Positions 54,653 to 64,000 of a DNA stretch of 64,000 bases are shown piece by piece. The position numbers and the translations under genes were made by a program. Positions within the stretch are counted from its first letter, which is position 1. Every line of letters begins with the position of its first letter. Origin of the DNA: Chlorobiaceae bacterium. Lineage in GTDB: Bacteria; Bacteroidota; Chlorobiia; Chlorobiales; Chlorobiaceae. Location of the stretch: contig JAAXWS010000002.1 in NCBI GenBank assembly GCA_013334865.1, positions 1 through 64,000 of the forward strand. The letters are read 5' to 3'. A model generated the notes under the pieces. The model made no database searches. It saw nothing but the letters and a program-made list of their open reading frames with translations, and was not told where the DNA came from.

Positions 54653-55660
54653 TCAGTTTACCGTAAGCATGTTGCGGTCGCGGTACCATTCGAAGGTGCG
54701 GCGGATGCTCTCTTCGTATGGTTCTGAGCGCATCCCGAGCTCCCGCTTCGCCTTCGAGGAGTCGAAGTAGAGGAACTGAGATGCCACGGTGTAGAGGTTC
54801 ATGTTGAAAAGCTTCGAGACCCTGTCGCGCATCCCCGTGACCCCGATGATGGCGTGGATCGCTTTGGCGGCCCGGAGTGGAAGCGGAAGGGCGAACTGGT
54901 GGACGCCGGTCACTCTCATAATGGTTTTCGTCAGCTCCCGGTAGGAGACGTTGTCCCCGCCGATGATGTAGCGTTCGCCGGTACGCCCGAGCTTCATGGC
55001 GGAAATCATCGCTTCGGCAACGATGCCGACATCTACCACGCAGACGCCGCCAAGCGGGAAGAAGGGCATCCTGCGGTTGTAGACATCCTTGATGATGCGG
55101 CCGGCATTGAAGTTGATGTCACCTGCCCCGAATACGAACGCAGGGACGACGATCACGCAATCGAGGCCGTTGCGGACCTCTTCGGCGACGATCTGCTCGG
55201 CGATATGCTTGGTCCTCGGATACTCGAGGTCGATGAACCGCTCGAAATTCCACTCGCTCTGTTCGTTGAGCGGCCCGTGTTCGCTGCCGATGCCGACGGC
55301 CGAGACTGAACTCACATGGACCACCCGCCTCACCCCCGCTTTCCTGCTTTCCGCAAGCACGTTCCTGGTGCCGTCGATGTTGATTTTCGGGAGCATGGGG
55401 TTCGGCTTGCTCCCCATGTAGGTTATGCCGGCGCAGTGATAGACCTCATCGATGCCGTCGAACCGGCCTTCAAGGCTTCCTGCATCCGTCACGTCGCCAC
55501 GAACCAGAACGACCCGGTCGATGCAATCCTCGAGCGAAGTGAGGTCCGAGCTTCCACGGACGAGGACGTGAACTTCGTTATCGACATCTTCAGCCAGCCT
55601 GCACGCAAGGCGCGAACCGATGAACCCGGTCCCGCCTGTTACCAATATTTTTTTCCCCAC
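54653..55660 (-). CDS. NAD(P)-dependent sugar epimerase / dihydroflavonol reductase-like SDR
   Basis: 335 residues, GTG start at 55660 (VGKKILVTGG) chosen because AAGGA lies just upstream and the Rossmann motif GGTGFIGSRL opens there; the frame reaches 40 codons further without similarity and would enter the leader of the next gene. YPRTKHIAEQ is the YxxxK catalytic pair in an extended SDR; GDVTDAGSLEG, HVSSVSAVG and PAFVFGAGD follow. It resembles hopanoid-associated epimerases and DFR-like reductases; substrate unknown. Confidence 0.8.
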   Translation of the reverse strand: MGKKILVTGGTGFIGSRLACRLAEDVDNEVHVLVRGSSDLTSLEDCIDRVVLVRGDVTDAGSLEGRFDGIDEVYHCAGITYMGSKPNPMLPKINIDGTRNVLAESRKAGVRRVVHVSSVSAVGIGSEHGPLNEQSEWNFERFIDLEYPRTKHIAEQIVAEEVRNGLDCVIVVPAFVFGAGDINFNAGRIIKDVYNRRMPFFPLGGVCVVDVGIVAEAMISAMKLGRTGERYIIGGDNVSYRELTKTIMRVTGVHQFALPLPLRAAKAIHAIIGVTGMRDRVSKLFNMNLYTVASQFLYFDSSKAKRELGMRSEPYEESIRRTFEWYRDRNMLTVN

Positions 55661-55709
55661 GTCGTTCCTTGTAATGATCGATAATAATGAATGAGAAATC
55701 CCGGGGTCG

Positions 55710-56750
55710 TCACTCCTCCACCTTGATCTTCCCCGAAATGATGTCTTTCCGGATCTGCTCGATGCGATCGTGCGCTGCACTGCCTATCAGGGCGGAAATC
55801 CTGTCGTTGTAGACATAGTCGGTATAACGCCCCTCAAGGCCGAAGACATTCTGGCGGCCACCCTGGAAGCGGTTGTTCTTCCCGTCATCGATTGTCTTCA
55901 GCACCGCCTTGTCGACCATCTTGTTCATGCTGGTGAGCACGACGCCGGGAACAAGGTATTCCTGGTCCGTATCGGTGCTGATCACCAGCTTGCCGACCTG
56001 CCTGCCGGCTTCGACCACCCCGAGGCCGCTTGCTCCGGACGCCTGGTAGATGATGTCGGCACCGCGCCCGTACTGGCCGAGCGCAAGCTCCTTGCCTTTG
56101 GCCGGGTCGTTGAACGCGCTGCCGGTCATGCCTATGAAGCCTGAAATCACCTTGATGTCTGGCTTGACATATCGGGCACCCGCAATGAAGCCGGTTTCGA
56201 ACTTCCTGATGATGCTGGAGTCCATGCCGCCGATGAAGCCGACCGTCCCGGTTTTGGTGTTCAGTGCTGCGATCGCCCCGGCAAGGAATGACCCTTTCTT
56301 CTGCTCGAACACGATGCCGCTCAGGTTGTCGGGAATCTTCGTTCCGGGCTGGGGATTGTAGTCGATGCAGACGAACTTCTTGTCAGGGAACTCCCTGGCG
56401 ATGGCCGTGATATCTTCCGTGAAAAGCAGGCCGACCCCGATGACCATCCTGACCTCGGGGTCGGTGGCCAGCTGCCGGAGGGAAGCTTCGCGGTCGGCGC
56501 CCTCACCCTGCGGTTCGATGACATCGTATTCGATGCCAAGCTGTCTCTTTGCCATCTCCAGGCCCTTGAATGAGGCATCGTTGAATGCCTTGTCGCCCTT
56601 GCCTCCTACGTCGAACACCAGGCCGACCTTGTAGGCTCCGGGAGTCGATGTTTTGGAAGATTTGCCGGAACATCCTGCTATCAGCAGCATGAGGATCGCC
56701 ATGCCTGCCGAAGCCCGGATAAACGCTGGTGATAAAAGCCTGTGGAACAT
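55710..56750 (-). CDS. BMP-family ABC-transporter substrate-binding lipoprotein
   Basis: 346 residues. Lipobox LLIAGC with C27. The BMP fold shows VGLVFDVGGKGDKAFNDASF, GFIGGMDSSIIRKFETGFIAGA, GADIIYQASGASGLGV and GVVLTSMNKMVDKAV. Related proteins bind nucleosides, purines or riboflavin. No permease or ATPase gene is adjacent, so this is an orphan in the window. Faces the MltF-like gene across 219 bases. Confidence 0.88.
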   Translation of the reverse strand: MFHRLLSPAFIRASAGMAILMLLIAGCSGKSSKTSTPGAYKVGLVFDVGGKGDKAFNDASFKGLEMAKRQLGIEYDVIEPQGEGADREASLRQLATDPEVRMVIGVGLLFTEDITAIAREFPDKKFVCIDYNPQPGTKIPDNLSGIVFEQKKGSFLAGAIAALNTKTGTVGFIGGMDSSIIRKFETGFIAGARYVKPDIKVISGFIGMTGSAFNDPAKGKELALGQYGRGADIIYQASGASGLGVVEAGRQVGKLVISTDTDQEYLVPGVVLTSMNKMVDKAVLKTIDDGKNNRFQGGRQNVFGLEGRYTDYVYNDRISALIGSAAHDRIEQIRKDIISGKIKVEE

Positions 56751-56969
56751 GACGGCCTGTGTTGGTTGAGTTAGGAAACTACGTCATGAAAGCTAACAAA
56801 AAAGCGGCTCTTTTGACAGCGGGACAGGAGACAAAACCTGATTTCCCGCAACATGGTCCGTAGCCTCGCGCTTCTCGGCAGCACGACGTTGTGCCGGGTT
56901 GATTCATTATATTGAAAACAGCAAAGGTGTTGTCCGTTCCGTTCAGAAGTATTTCAACACATCCGAACC

Positions 56970-58412
56970 ATGACATCCCGCTCCCCCTCTCATCGCCATC
57001 CTGCACGCCGGATACTTCCCCGTGCAGCCCTGCTTCTGGTTGTGGCGGCCGCCATCCTTGCCATCTTCAGGGCCGCCTTCAACAACAGGGACCTTGTGGT
57101 TCCCGTCCGCGATCTCGACGAGATCAGCAAGTCCGGAAAACTGCGCGTGCTGCTCGCCTACGACCCCATCAACTACTTCATATACAAGGGAGCCCCGATG
57201 GGCTACAGTTATGAGCTGGCCGAACGTTTCGCACGGGAACTCGGCGTCCGGCTCGAAGTCGTGCCCGTCAGGGACCTGAACCGGCAGATCCCCATGCTCA
57301 GGAACGGCGAAGGAGACCTGATCGCCCATTTCATGACTGTAACCGCAACCCGCTCGAGAGTCGTCGACTTTTCTGTCCCGCTCGACTCCACAAGCCAGGT
57401 CCTCGTCCAGCGAAAATCCGGCGATTCCTCCGGTGCCGGGCTGGTCCGATCCCCACGGGAACTTGCCGGCAAGGTCGTCCATGTGCGCGAAAACTCCGCC
57501 TACTACAACAGCCTCAGGGAGATCATGGACAGGTATGGCATCCGCATCGGCATAGTGCCGGTACACGGTTCGCTGACGACAGGAGACCTGATCGGTCAGG
57601 TCGACGAGGGAAAGATCCGGTACACGGTTGCCGACAGCAATATCGCGGCTCCCCACCAGTCCATCTACCGGGAGATCGACATTTCAACGAAGCTCAGTGG
57701 CCGGCAGCCTCTCGGCTGGGCTGTCCGCAAGAACTCTCCGAAACTCCGGGAAGCGCTCGATGCGTGGCTTGTTCGTGAAAAACGGTCGGGAGATATCGGG
57801 TCGATCCACCACAAGTATTATGAACGGCAGTACCAGTTCAGGAAATATGCTGCCAACGCATTCTATTCCGGCAAGGCTGGCACCATCTCCCCCTTCGACA
57901 AGCTTGTCAGGGCGGCGGCAAAGACGATCGGCTGGGACTGGCGCCTGCTCTCGTCGCTCATCTACGAAGAGTCTCAGTTCGATCCGGGGGTGGTGTCATG
58001 GGCTGGTGCCGTCGGCCTGATGCAGATCATGCCGTCTACCGGAGCCATGCACGGCGTGTACAATCTCACCGAACCGTCGGCGAACATACGGGCCGGCGCA
58101 GCCTACCTTGAATCGCTTGAAAAAGAGTGGAAGGAGATCAAGGACGCCGACACCAGGATCAAGTTCATCCTGGCTTCGTACAACGTCGGACCTGGACACG
58201 TGAGGGATGCACAGAAGCTCGCCGTAAAATACGGAGCGAATCCGAATCTCTGGGAGGACAACGTCGAGAAGTACCTCCGGCTCAAATCCGAACCCGGATT
58301 TTACAACGACGACGCTGCCGACCTCGGCTACTGCAACGGAGGGATTCCTGTAAGGTATACCCGCAGCATCCTTGATCGGTACCGTCTCTACACGCAGGTT
58401 ATTCCAGGCTGA
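56970..58412 (+). CDS. mltF: MltF-like membrane-bound lytic transglycosylase
   Basis: 480 residues. N-terminal membrane anchor (about 18-34), then an amino-acid-binding type (SBP_bac_3) sensor domain (about 50-285: LRVLLAYDPINYFIYKG, GYSYELAERFARELGVRLEV), then a lysozyme-like SLT domain with catalytic Glu in SSLIYEESQFDPGVVS and the conserved GAVGLMQIMPST. Same two-domain order as E. coli MltF. Cleaves peptidoglycan to 1,6-anhydro products; the sensor domain is thought to regulate it. Confidence 0.93.
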   Translation: MTSRSPSHRHPARRILPRAALLLVVAAAILAIFRAAFNNRDLVVPVRDLDEISKSGKLRVLLAYDPINYFIYKGAPMGYSYELAERFARELGVRLEVVPVRDLNRQIPMLRNGEGDLIAHFMTVTATRSRVVDFSVPLDSTSQVLVQRKSGDSSGAGLVRSPRELAGKVVHVRENSAYYNSLREIMDRYGIRIGIVPVHGSLTTGDLIGQVDEGKIRYTVADSNIAAPHQSIYREIDISTKLSGRQPLGWAVRKNSPKLREALDAWLVREKRSGDIGSIHHKYYERQYQFRKYAANAFYSGKAGTISPFDKLVRAAAKTIGWDWRLLSSLIYEESQFDPGVVSWAGAVGLMQIMPSTGAMHGVYNLTEPSANIRAGAAYLESLEKEWKEIKDADTRIKFILASYNVGPGHVRDAQKLAVKYGANPNLWEDNVEKYLRLKSEPGFYNDDAADLGYCNGGIPVRYTRSILDRYRLYTQVIPG

Positions 58413-58421
58413 TCGCGCATT

Positions 58422-61400
58422 TCACCAGCTTTTGCGGATGCCGGCGGTGATGGTCCAGTCTCGTCCCTGGTGGCCGTCCACGCCGGCCATCAGCCCTGCT
58501 TTCGCATAGTACTCCAGGCACTCCGGGCGCGAGTTCCGGCTCACGATTCCCAGGGCTCCGCCGAGCCAGGTCCGGTCGATTTTCACCCCGTATCTCCGGC
58601 CGGTCTGGGCCCAGCTCACCTCGGCGTCGTCTCCGAACTCGCGCACCGCGTTCAGTTCGAACATCGGGTTCAGGCACCATCCCTTCGGCATGATCATGCC
58701 CGTTACGCCAACCCGTCCCTGCAGCCCCGTCATCGACTCCACCCGGGCCAGGCTTGCCGCCGTGACCTGCATCCAGTATCCCTCCATCCGCTGCCACATC
58801 AGCTGCGCCTGCGGCTCCAGACGGAACCCGTCCGTCACCTTCACGTAGGCGCCGCCCTCCAGCGAGGCCCCGTAGCTCCAGCTCTTCGCGTTCGGCCTGG
58901 TGCCGGTCGAGATCACGCTCGAGCTGATGTCCCACCGGTTGGCCTGCGCCACCGCCTCGGCGTACCACCGGCCCCGGCGTTCCACGCTCGTGTAACCGCC
59001 GAGCCCCATGCCGAACACCTCCGTCTTTCCGCTCTTCGCATCCCCGCTTCCGAAGTTGTCAGCCTTCAGATAGCTTGTGCCGGCGAAGATGCCCTTCCGG
59101 TAGAGCGTGCCGCCGCAGAGGCATGCCGACAGGTCGGCGCCGACCTGCATCGTGTTCCGGTACCCGCTGGCCCGGTACTCCGTCCCGGCGCTCCCGATCC
59201 CTGAGCGGAAACGGGTGCCCGTCGTGCGCATCCACCAAGACGCCGGTTCGCGCTCCTGGCCCGGCACGCTCCACCCGTACGCCTGGCGTTCGTGGAACCG
59301 CGGCATCGAGTCGTAAGCAAGCGTTCCCACCCCGTACACCGACGCCACCACATCGGGATGACCGTCAGGCGGCGGGGGTGGAGGGGTTGGCGTATCACCC
59401 CCATCTGATCCGTTCCCCAGGATCTGCAGGTACCAGCCGTCGGTGAGCGCGGCCAGCTGTACCGTTGCCCCCTGGAATACCGGATCCTTGTCGTCGATCG
59501 TGAACGACGCACCGGTGTTCGTCCCGTTCAGTTTCACCACCAGGATCCCGTTGCCGGTCGTCTTGCGAACCGTTGCCCCTGAGTAGTTGTGCACCACGAT
59601 TCTGGTGCCGGTACCGGTAGAAGCACCAACTTCCAGCAGGTCGAGATTCTCCGCGTCACTCCATCCCTTGCTGCCTTCGCCGAGCGGGACGTCGAGCATC
59701 AGCATCGATCCGGCCACTCCGGCATAGGTGCCGTCCACCGTCAGACGGTCGTCCGGCTGGCCATCGTACAGCGACACCGTTCCTGCATTCGTCAGGTTCC
59801 CCGCAATTACGTAACGCCCCGGTGAGGAGCCGATCGCGCGCACGATCGAGCCTGCCTCGATGGTCATCTGCAGCGTTTCTCCTGCCGATGGGCTGAAGGT
59901 AAGCGGATGACTCCTGTCAGGCGTCGGGCCGAGATACACATCCGAATGGTTCCCGGCAGCGTCGTCGCCGACCGTGATGAATTCCCAGCCGGTTACGTTC
60001 GTGGAAAACCCAGACGGTATGTCCGCCGTTGCCGCGTCATTGTCCGTTTGCCAGCCGGACATCCACAACCGGTCGGCGCTTCCCGCTCCGCCCTCGATCC
60101 TGGTTGCGCCGGACAGGTCGGCCTTGCCGGTCAGCTTCAGCAGATCCTCACCGGGGCCCAGGCTGATGCCGGTCCTGATTGTGCCGGCAACCGTTACTTG
60201 CTGGATGCCGAGATCACCCTGGATCATCCCGTTGCCGCCTCCCACCGAGATCGTCCCGCCGGCCTGGTCGAAGAGCGTGGTGGTGGTGCCGGCCGCGCCG
60301 TCGCCCATCAGGAAGGTGTCTGCCGCAGTCAGATTGCCGGAGTTGTCCATGGATCCCCCCTTCAGGTTGAAGGCATTGCCGCCGAGGCTCCTGCCGCTGA
60401 CGAGCGTCAATTTCTTCGAGCCCGTCTTGTCGATCGTCTCGAACCCTGAGAAGTCGTTCGAGACTGTCATGTCCACGGTTGCGGCGTCGAAGGTGAGCGT
60501 GTCGCTGCCGCCGCCGCCTGCCACATTCCCGGAGATGCTCCCGGCGTCGATAAGCGTCAGTCGGTCGTTGCCGGCCCCGAGATCGATGGCGGCGGTGATG
60601 GTGCCGGAGTTCTCGATCGCCTGGCTGCCGTCACCGCCGGTGATGGTGCCTGTTCCCGCCACGGTAACGGAGGCGCCAGCGGCATTGACGAGGCGGGCGC
60701 CGTCGCCCGTCATCTCGAAACGGTCGCCGGCTCCGAGGGCCGCACGGTTGTCGAGCAGCGTGTTCGCCCCGCTCAAGCGAACATAGCCGCTTCCCGTGAT
60801 TCCGGCAGAGGTGGCGGCCGTCAGGGCGCTTTTCAGGATCAGCGTGCCGCCGGCGATATCCAGCCCGTTGGTCAGCAGAGACGTCCCGAACTCCAACGTC
60901 AGCGTTCCGGCGCCATCCTTGCCGATCGCCTCGAAACCGGTCGGCACCCCATCCCCTGCCGGCAGCGAGGCCATCACGAAGCTTTGACCGGCATCAACGC
61001 CGTAGAGCAGCGCATCCGTCCCGTCGCCGCCACTGACGATGGCCGCCTGGGTCGGGGCTCCCGTTACCCACCAGGTGTAGCTGTCGTTGCCTGTGCCCAG
61101 TTCCACCGCGCCGGTGATCGAGCCGCGATTGCTCACCCGGTCGTCGCCGGCACCGAGGTCGATACTGGCGGCAATCGTACCGGAGTTGTCGATCGCCTGG
61201 CTGCCGGGTCCGCCGGTGAGGGTGCCCTGGCCTCCTGCACCTACGGTGACGGTGGCGTCAGCCTTGTTGCTGAGGGTGGTGCCGTCGCCGATCATGTCGA
61301 ATGTCGTGACGGTCACCGTGCCGAAATTCTCCACCGTGCCGGCCCTCAGGTTGAACTCTTCGCCGCTCAGGCTCTTTCCGGTGCCGAGCGTCAGCTTGCG

Positions 61401-64000
61401 GGTTCCGGTCTTTTCTATGGTCTCGAAGCCGCTGAAGTCGTTCGACACCCTCATGTCCACGGTTGCGGCGTTGAAGGTGAGCAGGTCGCTTCCGTTGCCT
61501 CCCATGACGCTTCCTGAGATGCTTCCCGCATCGGTAAGCGTCAAGGTGTCGTTGCCTGCTCCTAGCTCCACGCCGGCGTTGATCGTGCCGGCTACCGTGA
61601 CCTGCTGCACGCCGTCATCTCCCCGGACCACCCCGCTGCCGCCGGCTATCGTGATCGTCCCGCCGGCCTGGTCGAAGAGCGCGGTGGTGCCGGCCGTGCC
61701 GTCGCCCATCAGGAAGGTGTCCGCAGCCACCGTGCCGAAGTTGTCCACGGTTCCGGCCTGCAGGTGAAAGTCGTTGCCGCCGAGGCTGCTGCCGCTGCCG
61801 AGCGTCAGCTTGCGGGTTCCGGTCTTTTCTATGGTCTCGAAGCCGCTGAAGTCGTTCGACACCCTCATGTCCACGGTTGCGGCGTTGAAGGTGAGCAGGT
61901 CGCTCCCGTTGCCTCCCATGACGCTTCCCGAGATGCTTCCCGCATCGATAAGCGTCAAGGTGTCATTGCCTGCTCCCAGCTCCACGCCGGCGTTGATCGT
62001 GCCGGCTACCGTGACCTGCTGCACGCCGTCATCTCCCTGGAGCACCCCGCTGCCGCCGGCTATCGTGATCGTCCCGCTGGCCTGGTCGAAGAGCGCGGTG
62101 GTGCCGGCCGTGCCGTCGCCCATCAGGAAGGTGTCCGCAGCCACCGTGCCGGAGTTGTCCACGGTTCCGGCCTGCAGGTGAAAGTCGTTGCCGCCGAGGC
62201 TGCTGCCGCTGCCGAGCGTCAGCTTGCGGGTTCCGGTCTTTTCTATGGTCTCGAAGCCGCTGAAGTCGTTCGACATCCTCATGTCCACGGTTGCGGCGTT
62301 GAAGGTGAGCAGGTCGCTCCCGTTGCCTCCCATGACGCTTCCCGAGATGCTTCCCGCATCGATAAGCGTCAAGGTGTCGTTGCCTGCTCCCAGCTCCACG
62401 CCGGCGTTGATCGTGCCGGCGACGGTGACCTGCTGCACGCCGTCATCTCCCCGGACCACCCCGCTGCCGCCGGCTATCGTGATCGTCCCGCTGGCCTGGT
62501 CGAAGAGCGCGGTGGTGGTGCCGGCCGTGCCGTCGCCCATCAGGAAGGTGTCCGCTTCAGTCAGATTGCCGGAGTTGTCCACGGTTCCCGCCTTCAGGTT
62601 GAATGCGTTGCTGCCCAGGCTCCTGCCGGTGCCGAGAGTCAAGGTCTTCGAGCCCGTCTTGTCGATCGTCTCGAAGCTTGAGACGTCGTTAGAGATCGTC
62701 ATGTCGACGGTTGCGGCGTCGAAGGTGAGCTGGTCGCTCCCATTGCCACCATTTACGCTGCCGGAGATGCTTGCAGCGTCGACCAGTGTCAAGCTGTCGT
62801 TGCCAGCTCCCAGGTCGACGCTCCCGTTGATCGTGCCGGCGACGGTGACCTGTTGCACGCCGCCATCACCCAGGAGCACCCCGTCGCCGCCGGCGATTGA
62901 GATCGTCCCTGCGGCTTCATTGATCAGGGTGGTGGTGGTGCCGGTCGTGCCGTCGCCCATCAGGAAGGTATCCGCACCCACCGTGCCGAAGTTGTCCACG
63001 GTTCCCGCCTTCAGGTTGAAGGCATTGCTGCCCAGGCTCCTGCTGGAGCCGATCGTCAGTGTCTTCGATCCGGTCTTTTCTATGGTTTCGAAATTCGTGA
63101 ATATTTTGGAGGCTGTCATGTCCAGTGTCGCTGCATGGAAGGTGAAGGTGTCGCTCCCGTCGCCCCCATCGATGCTGCCGGAGATGCTTCCCGCGTCGAC
63201 CAGCGTCATGGTGTCGTTTCCCGCCACCAACGCGATGCTCCCGGTGATCGTGCCGGCGACGGTGACCTGCTGCACGCCGCCATCACCCTGCAACACGCCG
63301 TCTCCGCCGGCGATCGTGACCGTTCCGCCAGCTTCGTCGATCAGTGCGGAGGTCGTACCCGCATTCCCGTCTCCCATCCGGAAGGTGTCCGCAGCCATAG
63401 TGCCGAAGTTGTCCACGGTTCCGGCCCTCAGGTTGAATGCATTGCTGCCCAGGCTCCTTCCTGTGCCGAGTGTCAGGGTCTTCGAACCCGTCTTGTCGAT
63501 CGTTTCGAAGCCGATGAAGTCGTTCGATACCGTCATGTTCATGTTCTCGGCATTGAAAACGAGGGTGTCGCTCCCGGTCCCTCCGTCCACGCTGCCAGAG
63601 ATGCTGGCGCCGTCGACAAGCGTCATCAGGTCGTTACCCGTACCGAACGTGACATTGCCGCCGATACTGGATGTCCCCGACATTTCCAGCGTGTCGTCGC
63701 CTCCGGGGTCGGTTACCGTGTCATAAACGGGCGCACCGCCAGAAAGGCTGAGGGTATAGGCCAAGGTGTTGTAGTCCCAGTACTGCGTCGAGGGATACGT
63801 CGTTATTGCGGTAAGGTATCGCGCCTGCTGGTATGAGTCTGCGCCGAATCTCACCGAGCCGTCTATCCTTGAGCTCCCTGACATGGTCAGCGCATTCCGT
63901 TTGCCAGAATTCGTGTTGTTGGTGCCCACCTCGACCTTGCCCCAGCCGAACGCGATGTTGCCCGTCACCCGCGTCTGGTCGCTCATGGTCAGGGTGTTGT
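58422..64000 (-). CDS. Giant repeat autotransporter (5' end beyond the window)
   Basis: At least 1,858 residues; codons remain open to the last base, so the signal peptide is missing. The passenger holds eight related modules of about 138 residues, each with a GAGNDTLTLIDAGSISGSV-type segment, a GGNGSDLLTF-type segment and FETIDKTGSKTL or FETIEKTGTRKL. They predict a long beta-helix. A proline-rich linker (GDTPTPPPPPPDG) precedes a C-terminal beta-barrel domain (about the last 290 residues, ending TAGIRKSW) as in type V (autotransporter) secretion. A pertactin-like junction sits before it (GTRIVVHNYSG). Likely a surface adhesin or matrix protein; ligand unknown. Confidence 0.87.
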   Translation of the reverse strand, partial: NTLTMSDQTRVTGNIAFGWGKVEVGTNNTNSGKRNALTMSGSSRIDGSVRFGADSYQQARYLTAITTYPSTQYWDYNTLAYTLSLSGGAPVYDTVTDPGGDDTLEMSGTSSIGGNVTFGTGNDLMTLVDGASISGSVDGGTGSDTLVFNAENMNMTVSNDFIGFETIDKTGSKTLTLGTGRSLGSNAFNLRAGTVDNFGTMAADTFRMGDGNAGTTSALIDEAGGTVTIAGGDGVLQGDGGVQQVTVAGTITGSIALVAGNDTMTLVDAGSISGSIDGGDGSDTFTFHAATLDMTASKIFTNFETIEKTGSKTLTIGSSRSLGSNAFNLKAGTVDNFGTVGADTFLMGDGTTGTTTTLINEAAGTISIAGGDGVLLGDGGVQQVTVAGTINGSVDLGAGNDSLTLVDAASISGSVNGGNGSDQLTFDAATVDMTISNDVSSFETIDKTGSKTLTLGTGRSLGSNAFNLKAGTVDNSGNLTEADTFLMGDGTAGTTTALFDQASGTITIAGGSGVVRGDDGVQQVTVAGTINAGVELGAGNDTLTLIDAGSISGSVMGGNGSDLLTFNAATVDMRMSNDFSGFETIEKTGTRKLTLGSGSSLGGNDFHLQAGTVDNSGTVAADTFLMGDGTAGTTALFDQASGTITIAGGSGVLQGDDGVQQVTVAGTINAGVELGAGNDTLTLIDAGSISGSVMGGNGSDLLTFNAATVDMRVSNDFSGFETIEKTGTRKLTLGSGSSLGGNDFHLQAGTVDNFGTVAADTFLMGDGTAGTTALFDQAGGTITIAGGSGVVRGDDGVQQVTVAGTINAGVELGAGNDTLTLTDAGSISGSVMGGNGSDLLTFNAATVDMRVSNDFSGFETIEKTGTRKLTLGTGKSLSGEEFNLRAGTVENFGTVTVTTFDMIGDGTTLSNKADATVTVGAGGQGTLTGGPGSQAIDNSGTIAASIDLGAGDDRVSNRGSITGAVELGTGNDSYTWWVTGAPTQAAIVSGGDGTDALLYGVDAGQSFVMASLPAGDGVPTGFEAIGKDGAGTLTLEFGTSLLTNGLDIAGGTLILKSALTAATSAGITGSGYVRLSGANTLLDNRAALGAGDRFEMTGDGARLVNAAGASVTVAGTGTITGGDGSQAIENSGTITAAIDLGAGNDRLTLIDAGSISGNVAGGGGSDTLTFDAATVDMTVSNDFSGFETIDKTGSKKLTLVSGRSLGGNAFNLKGGSMDNSGNLTAADTFLMGDGAAGTTTTLFDQAGGTISVGGGNGMIQGDLGIQQVTVAGTIRTGISLGPGEDLLKLTGKADLSGATRIEGGAGSADRLWMSGWQTDNDAATADIPSGFSTNVTGWEFITVGDDAAGNHSDVYLGPTPDRSHPLTFSPSAGETLQMTIEAGSIVRAIGSSPGRYVIAGNLTNAGTVSLYDGQPDDRLTVDGTYAGVAGSMLMLDVPLGEGSKGWSDAENLDLLEVGASTGTGTRIVVHNYSGATVRKTTGNGILVVKLNGTNTGASFTIDDKDPVFQGATVQLAALTDGWYLQILGNGSDGGDTPTPPPPPPDGHPDVVASVYGVGTLAYDSMPRFHERQAYGWSVPGQEREPASWWMRTTGTRFRSGIGSAGTEYRASGYRNTMQVGADLSACLCGGTLYRKGIFAGTSYLKADNFGSGDAKSGKTEVFGMGLGGYTSVERRGRWYAEAVAQANRWDISSSVISTGTRPNAKSWSYGASLEGGAYVKVTDGFRLEPQAQLMWQRMEGYWMQVTAASLARVESMTGLQGRVGVTGMIMPKGWCLNPMFELNAVREFGDDAEVSWAQTGRRYGVKIDRTWLGGALGIVSRNSRPECLEYYAKAGLMAGVDGHQGRDWTITAGIRKSW
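61377..62636 (-). repeat. Near-identical 414-bp DNA repeats inside the autotransporter
   Basis: The phrase around 61391 recurs at 61805 and 62219, a 414-bp period equal to 138 codons, and the three copies are almost identical at the nucleotide level (for example TCAGCTTGCGGGTTCCGGTC in all three). Neighbouring modules on either side are more diverged. Recent duplication or gene conversion is the simplest reading. Confidence 0.8.

Noticed and set aside
58422-64000. CRISPR or other array explanation for the 414-bp repeats
   Set aside because: The repeats stay in one open reading frame and encode a consistent protein module; there are no short repeats with unique spacers.

Overview
The window looks like a chromosomal segment of a green sulfur bacterium (Chlorobiaceae, Chlorobium-like). 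Three things point there together: both subunits of ATP-citrate lyase (aclB-aclA) plus 2-oxoglutarate:ferredoxin oxidoreductase (korA-korB), the hallmark enzymes of the reductive TCA cycle; a small protein resembling the chlorosome envelope proteins CsmB/CsmF; and a GC-rich base composition typical of that group. A Cyc2-type porin-cytochrome suggests a lineage able to oxidise Fe(II), as in photoferrotrophic Chlorobium. The species assignment is inference.

Layout. 1-1.5 kb: end of a TonB-dependent receptor and a Sel1-repeat protein. 1.5-10.4 kb: an electron-transfer island with cyc2, then a Rieske protein, a 2[4Fe-4S] ferredoxin, split cytochrome b (b6-like and subunit IV-like), a membrane-anchored octaheme cytochrome c, a lipoprotein monoheme cytochrome c and a cupredoxin, followed by dsbD (10.7-12.5 kb). 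12.5-19.2 kb: intergenic repeats, a CPBP-like membrane protein, lipA, a periplasmic cupin, then a phosphotransacylase-family gene with korB-korA on the minus strand. 19.4-21.4 kb: a beta-propeller protein and a GT4 glycosyltransferase. 21.6-24.7 kb: aclA-aclB (minus). 24.9-27.8 kb: lgt, a GDT1-type cation transporter, a lipocalin and a GNAT-rubredoxin fusion. 27.8-32.6 kb: a minus-strand operon of a PstS-like binding protein, a diguanylate cyclase and two LolC/E-type permeases. 32.8-40.4 kb: argC-J-B-F-R-G and, after a terminator, argH. 40.5-49.5 kb: prc, fba, an M20 amidohydrolase, a folate cyclo-ligase/ppk/rpiB/CBS operon and the Csm-like gene. 49.6-58.4 kb: a pentapeptide-TIR protein, a FAH-family enzyme, dihydroorotase, a small basic protein, a methyltransferase, an NAD-dependent epimerase, an orphan BMP lipoprotein and a MltF-like lytic transglycosylase. 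58.4-64 kb: a giant autotransporter built of near-identical 138-residue repeats and running off the window.

How the genes fit together. The most interesting unit is 2.2-10.4 kb. Cyc2 could take electrons from extracellular Fe(II) at the outer membrane, the lipoprotein cytochrome and cupredoxin could shuttle them through the periplasm, and the unusual b6/subunit IV complex with its octaheme cytochrome and ferredoxin subunit could pass them to the quinone pool or to low-potential carriers. That connection is inferred from gene order; the individual protein families are recognisable from their motifs. The rTCA genes (acl, kor), aldolase, arginine pathway and pyrimidine gene are ordinary autotroph housekeeping.

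Non-coding structure is rich: an RNA-like multi-tier hairpin between cyc2 and the Rieske gene, a dyad upstream of cyc2, a REP-like 38-bp repeat with a 26-bp perfect hairpin, a 74-bp tandem repeat, a heptamer array around the argG terminator, and degenerate ATCG-rich repeats at two distant sites. No tRNA, rRNA, CRISPR array, transposase or integrase was recognised.
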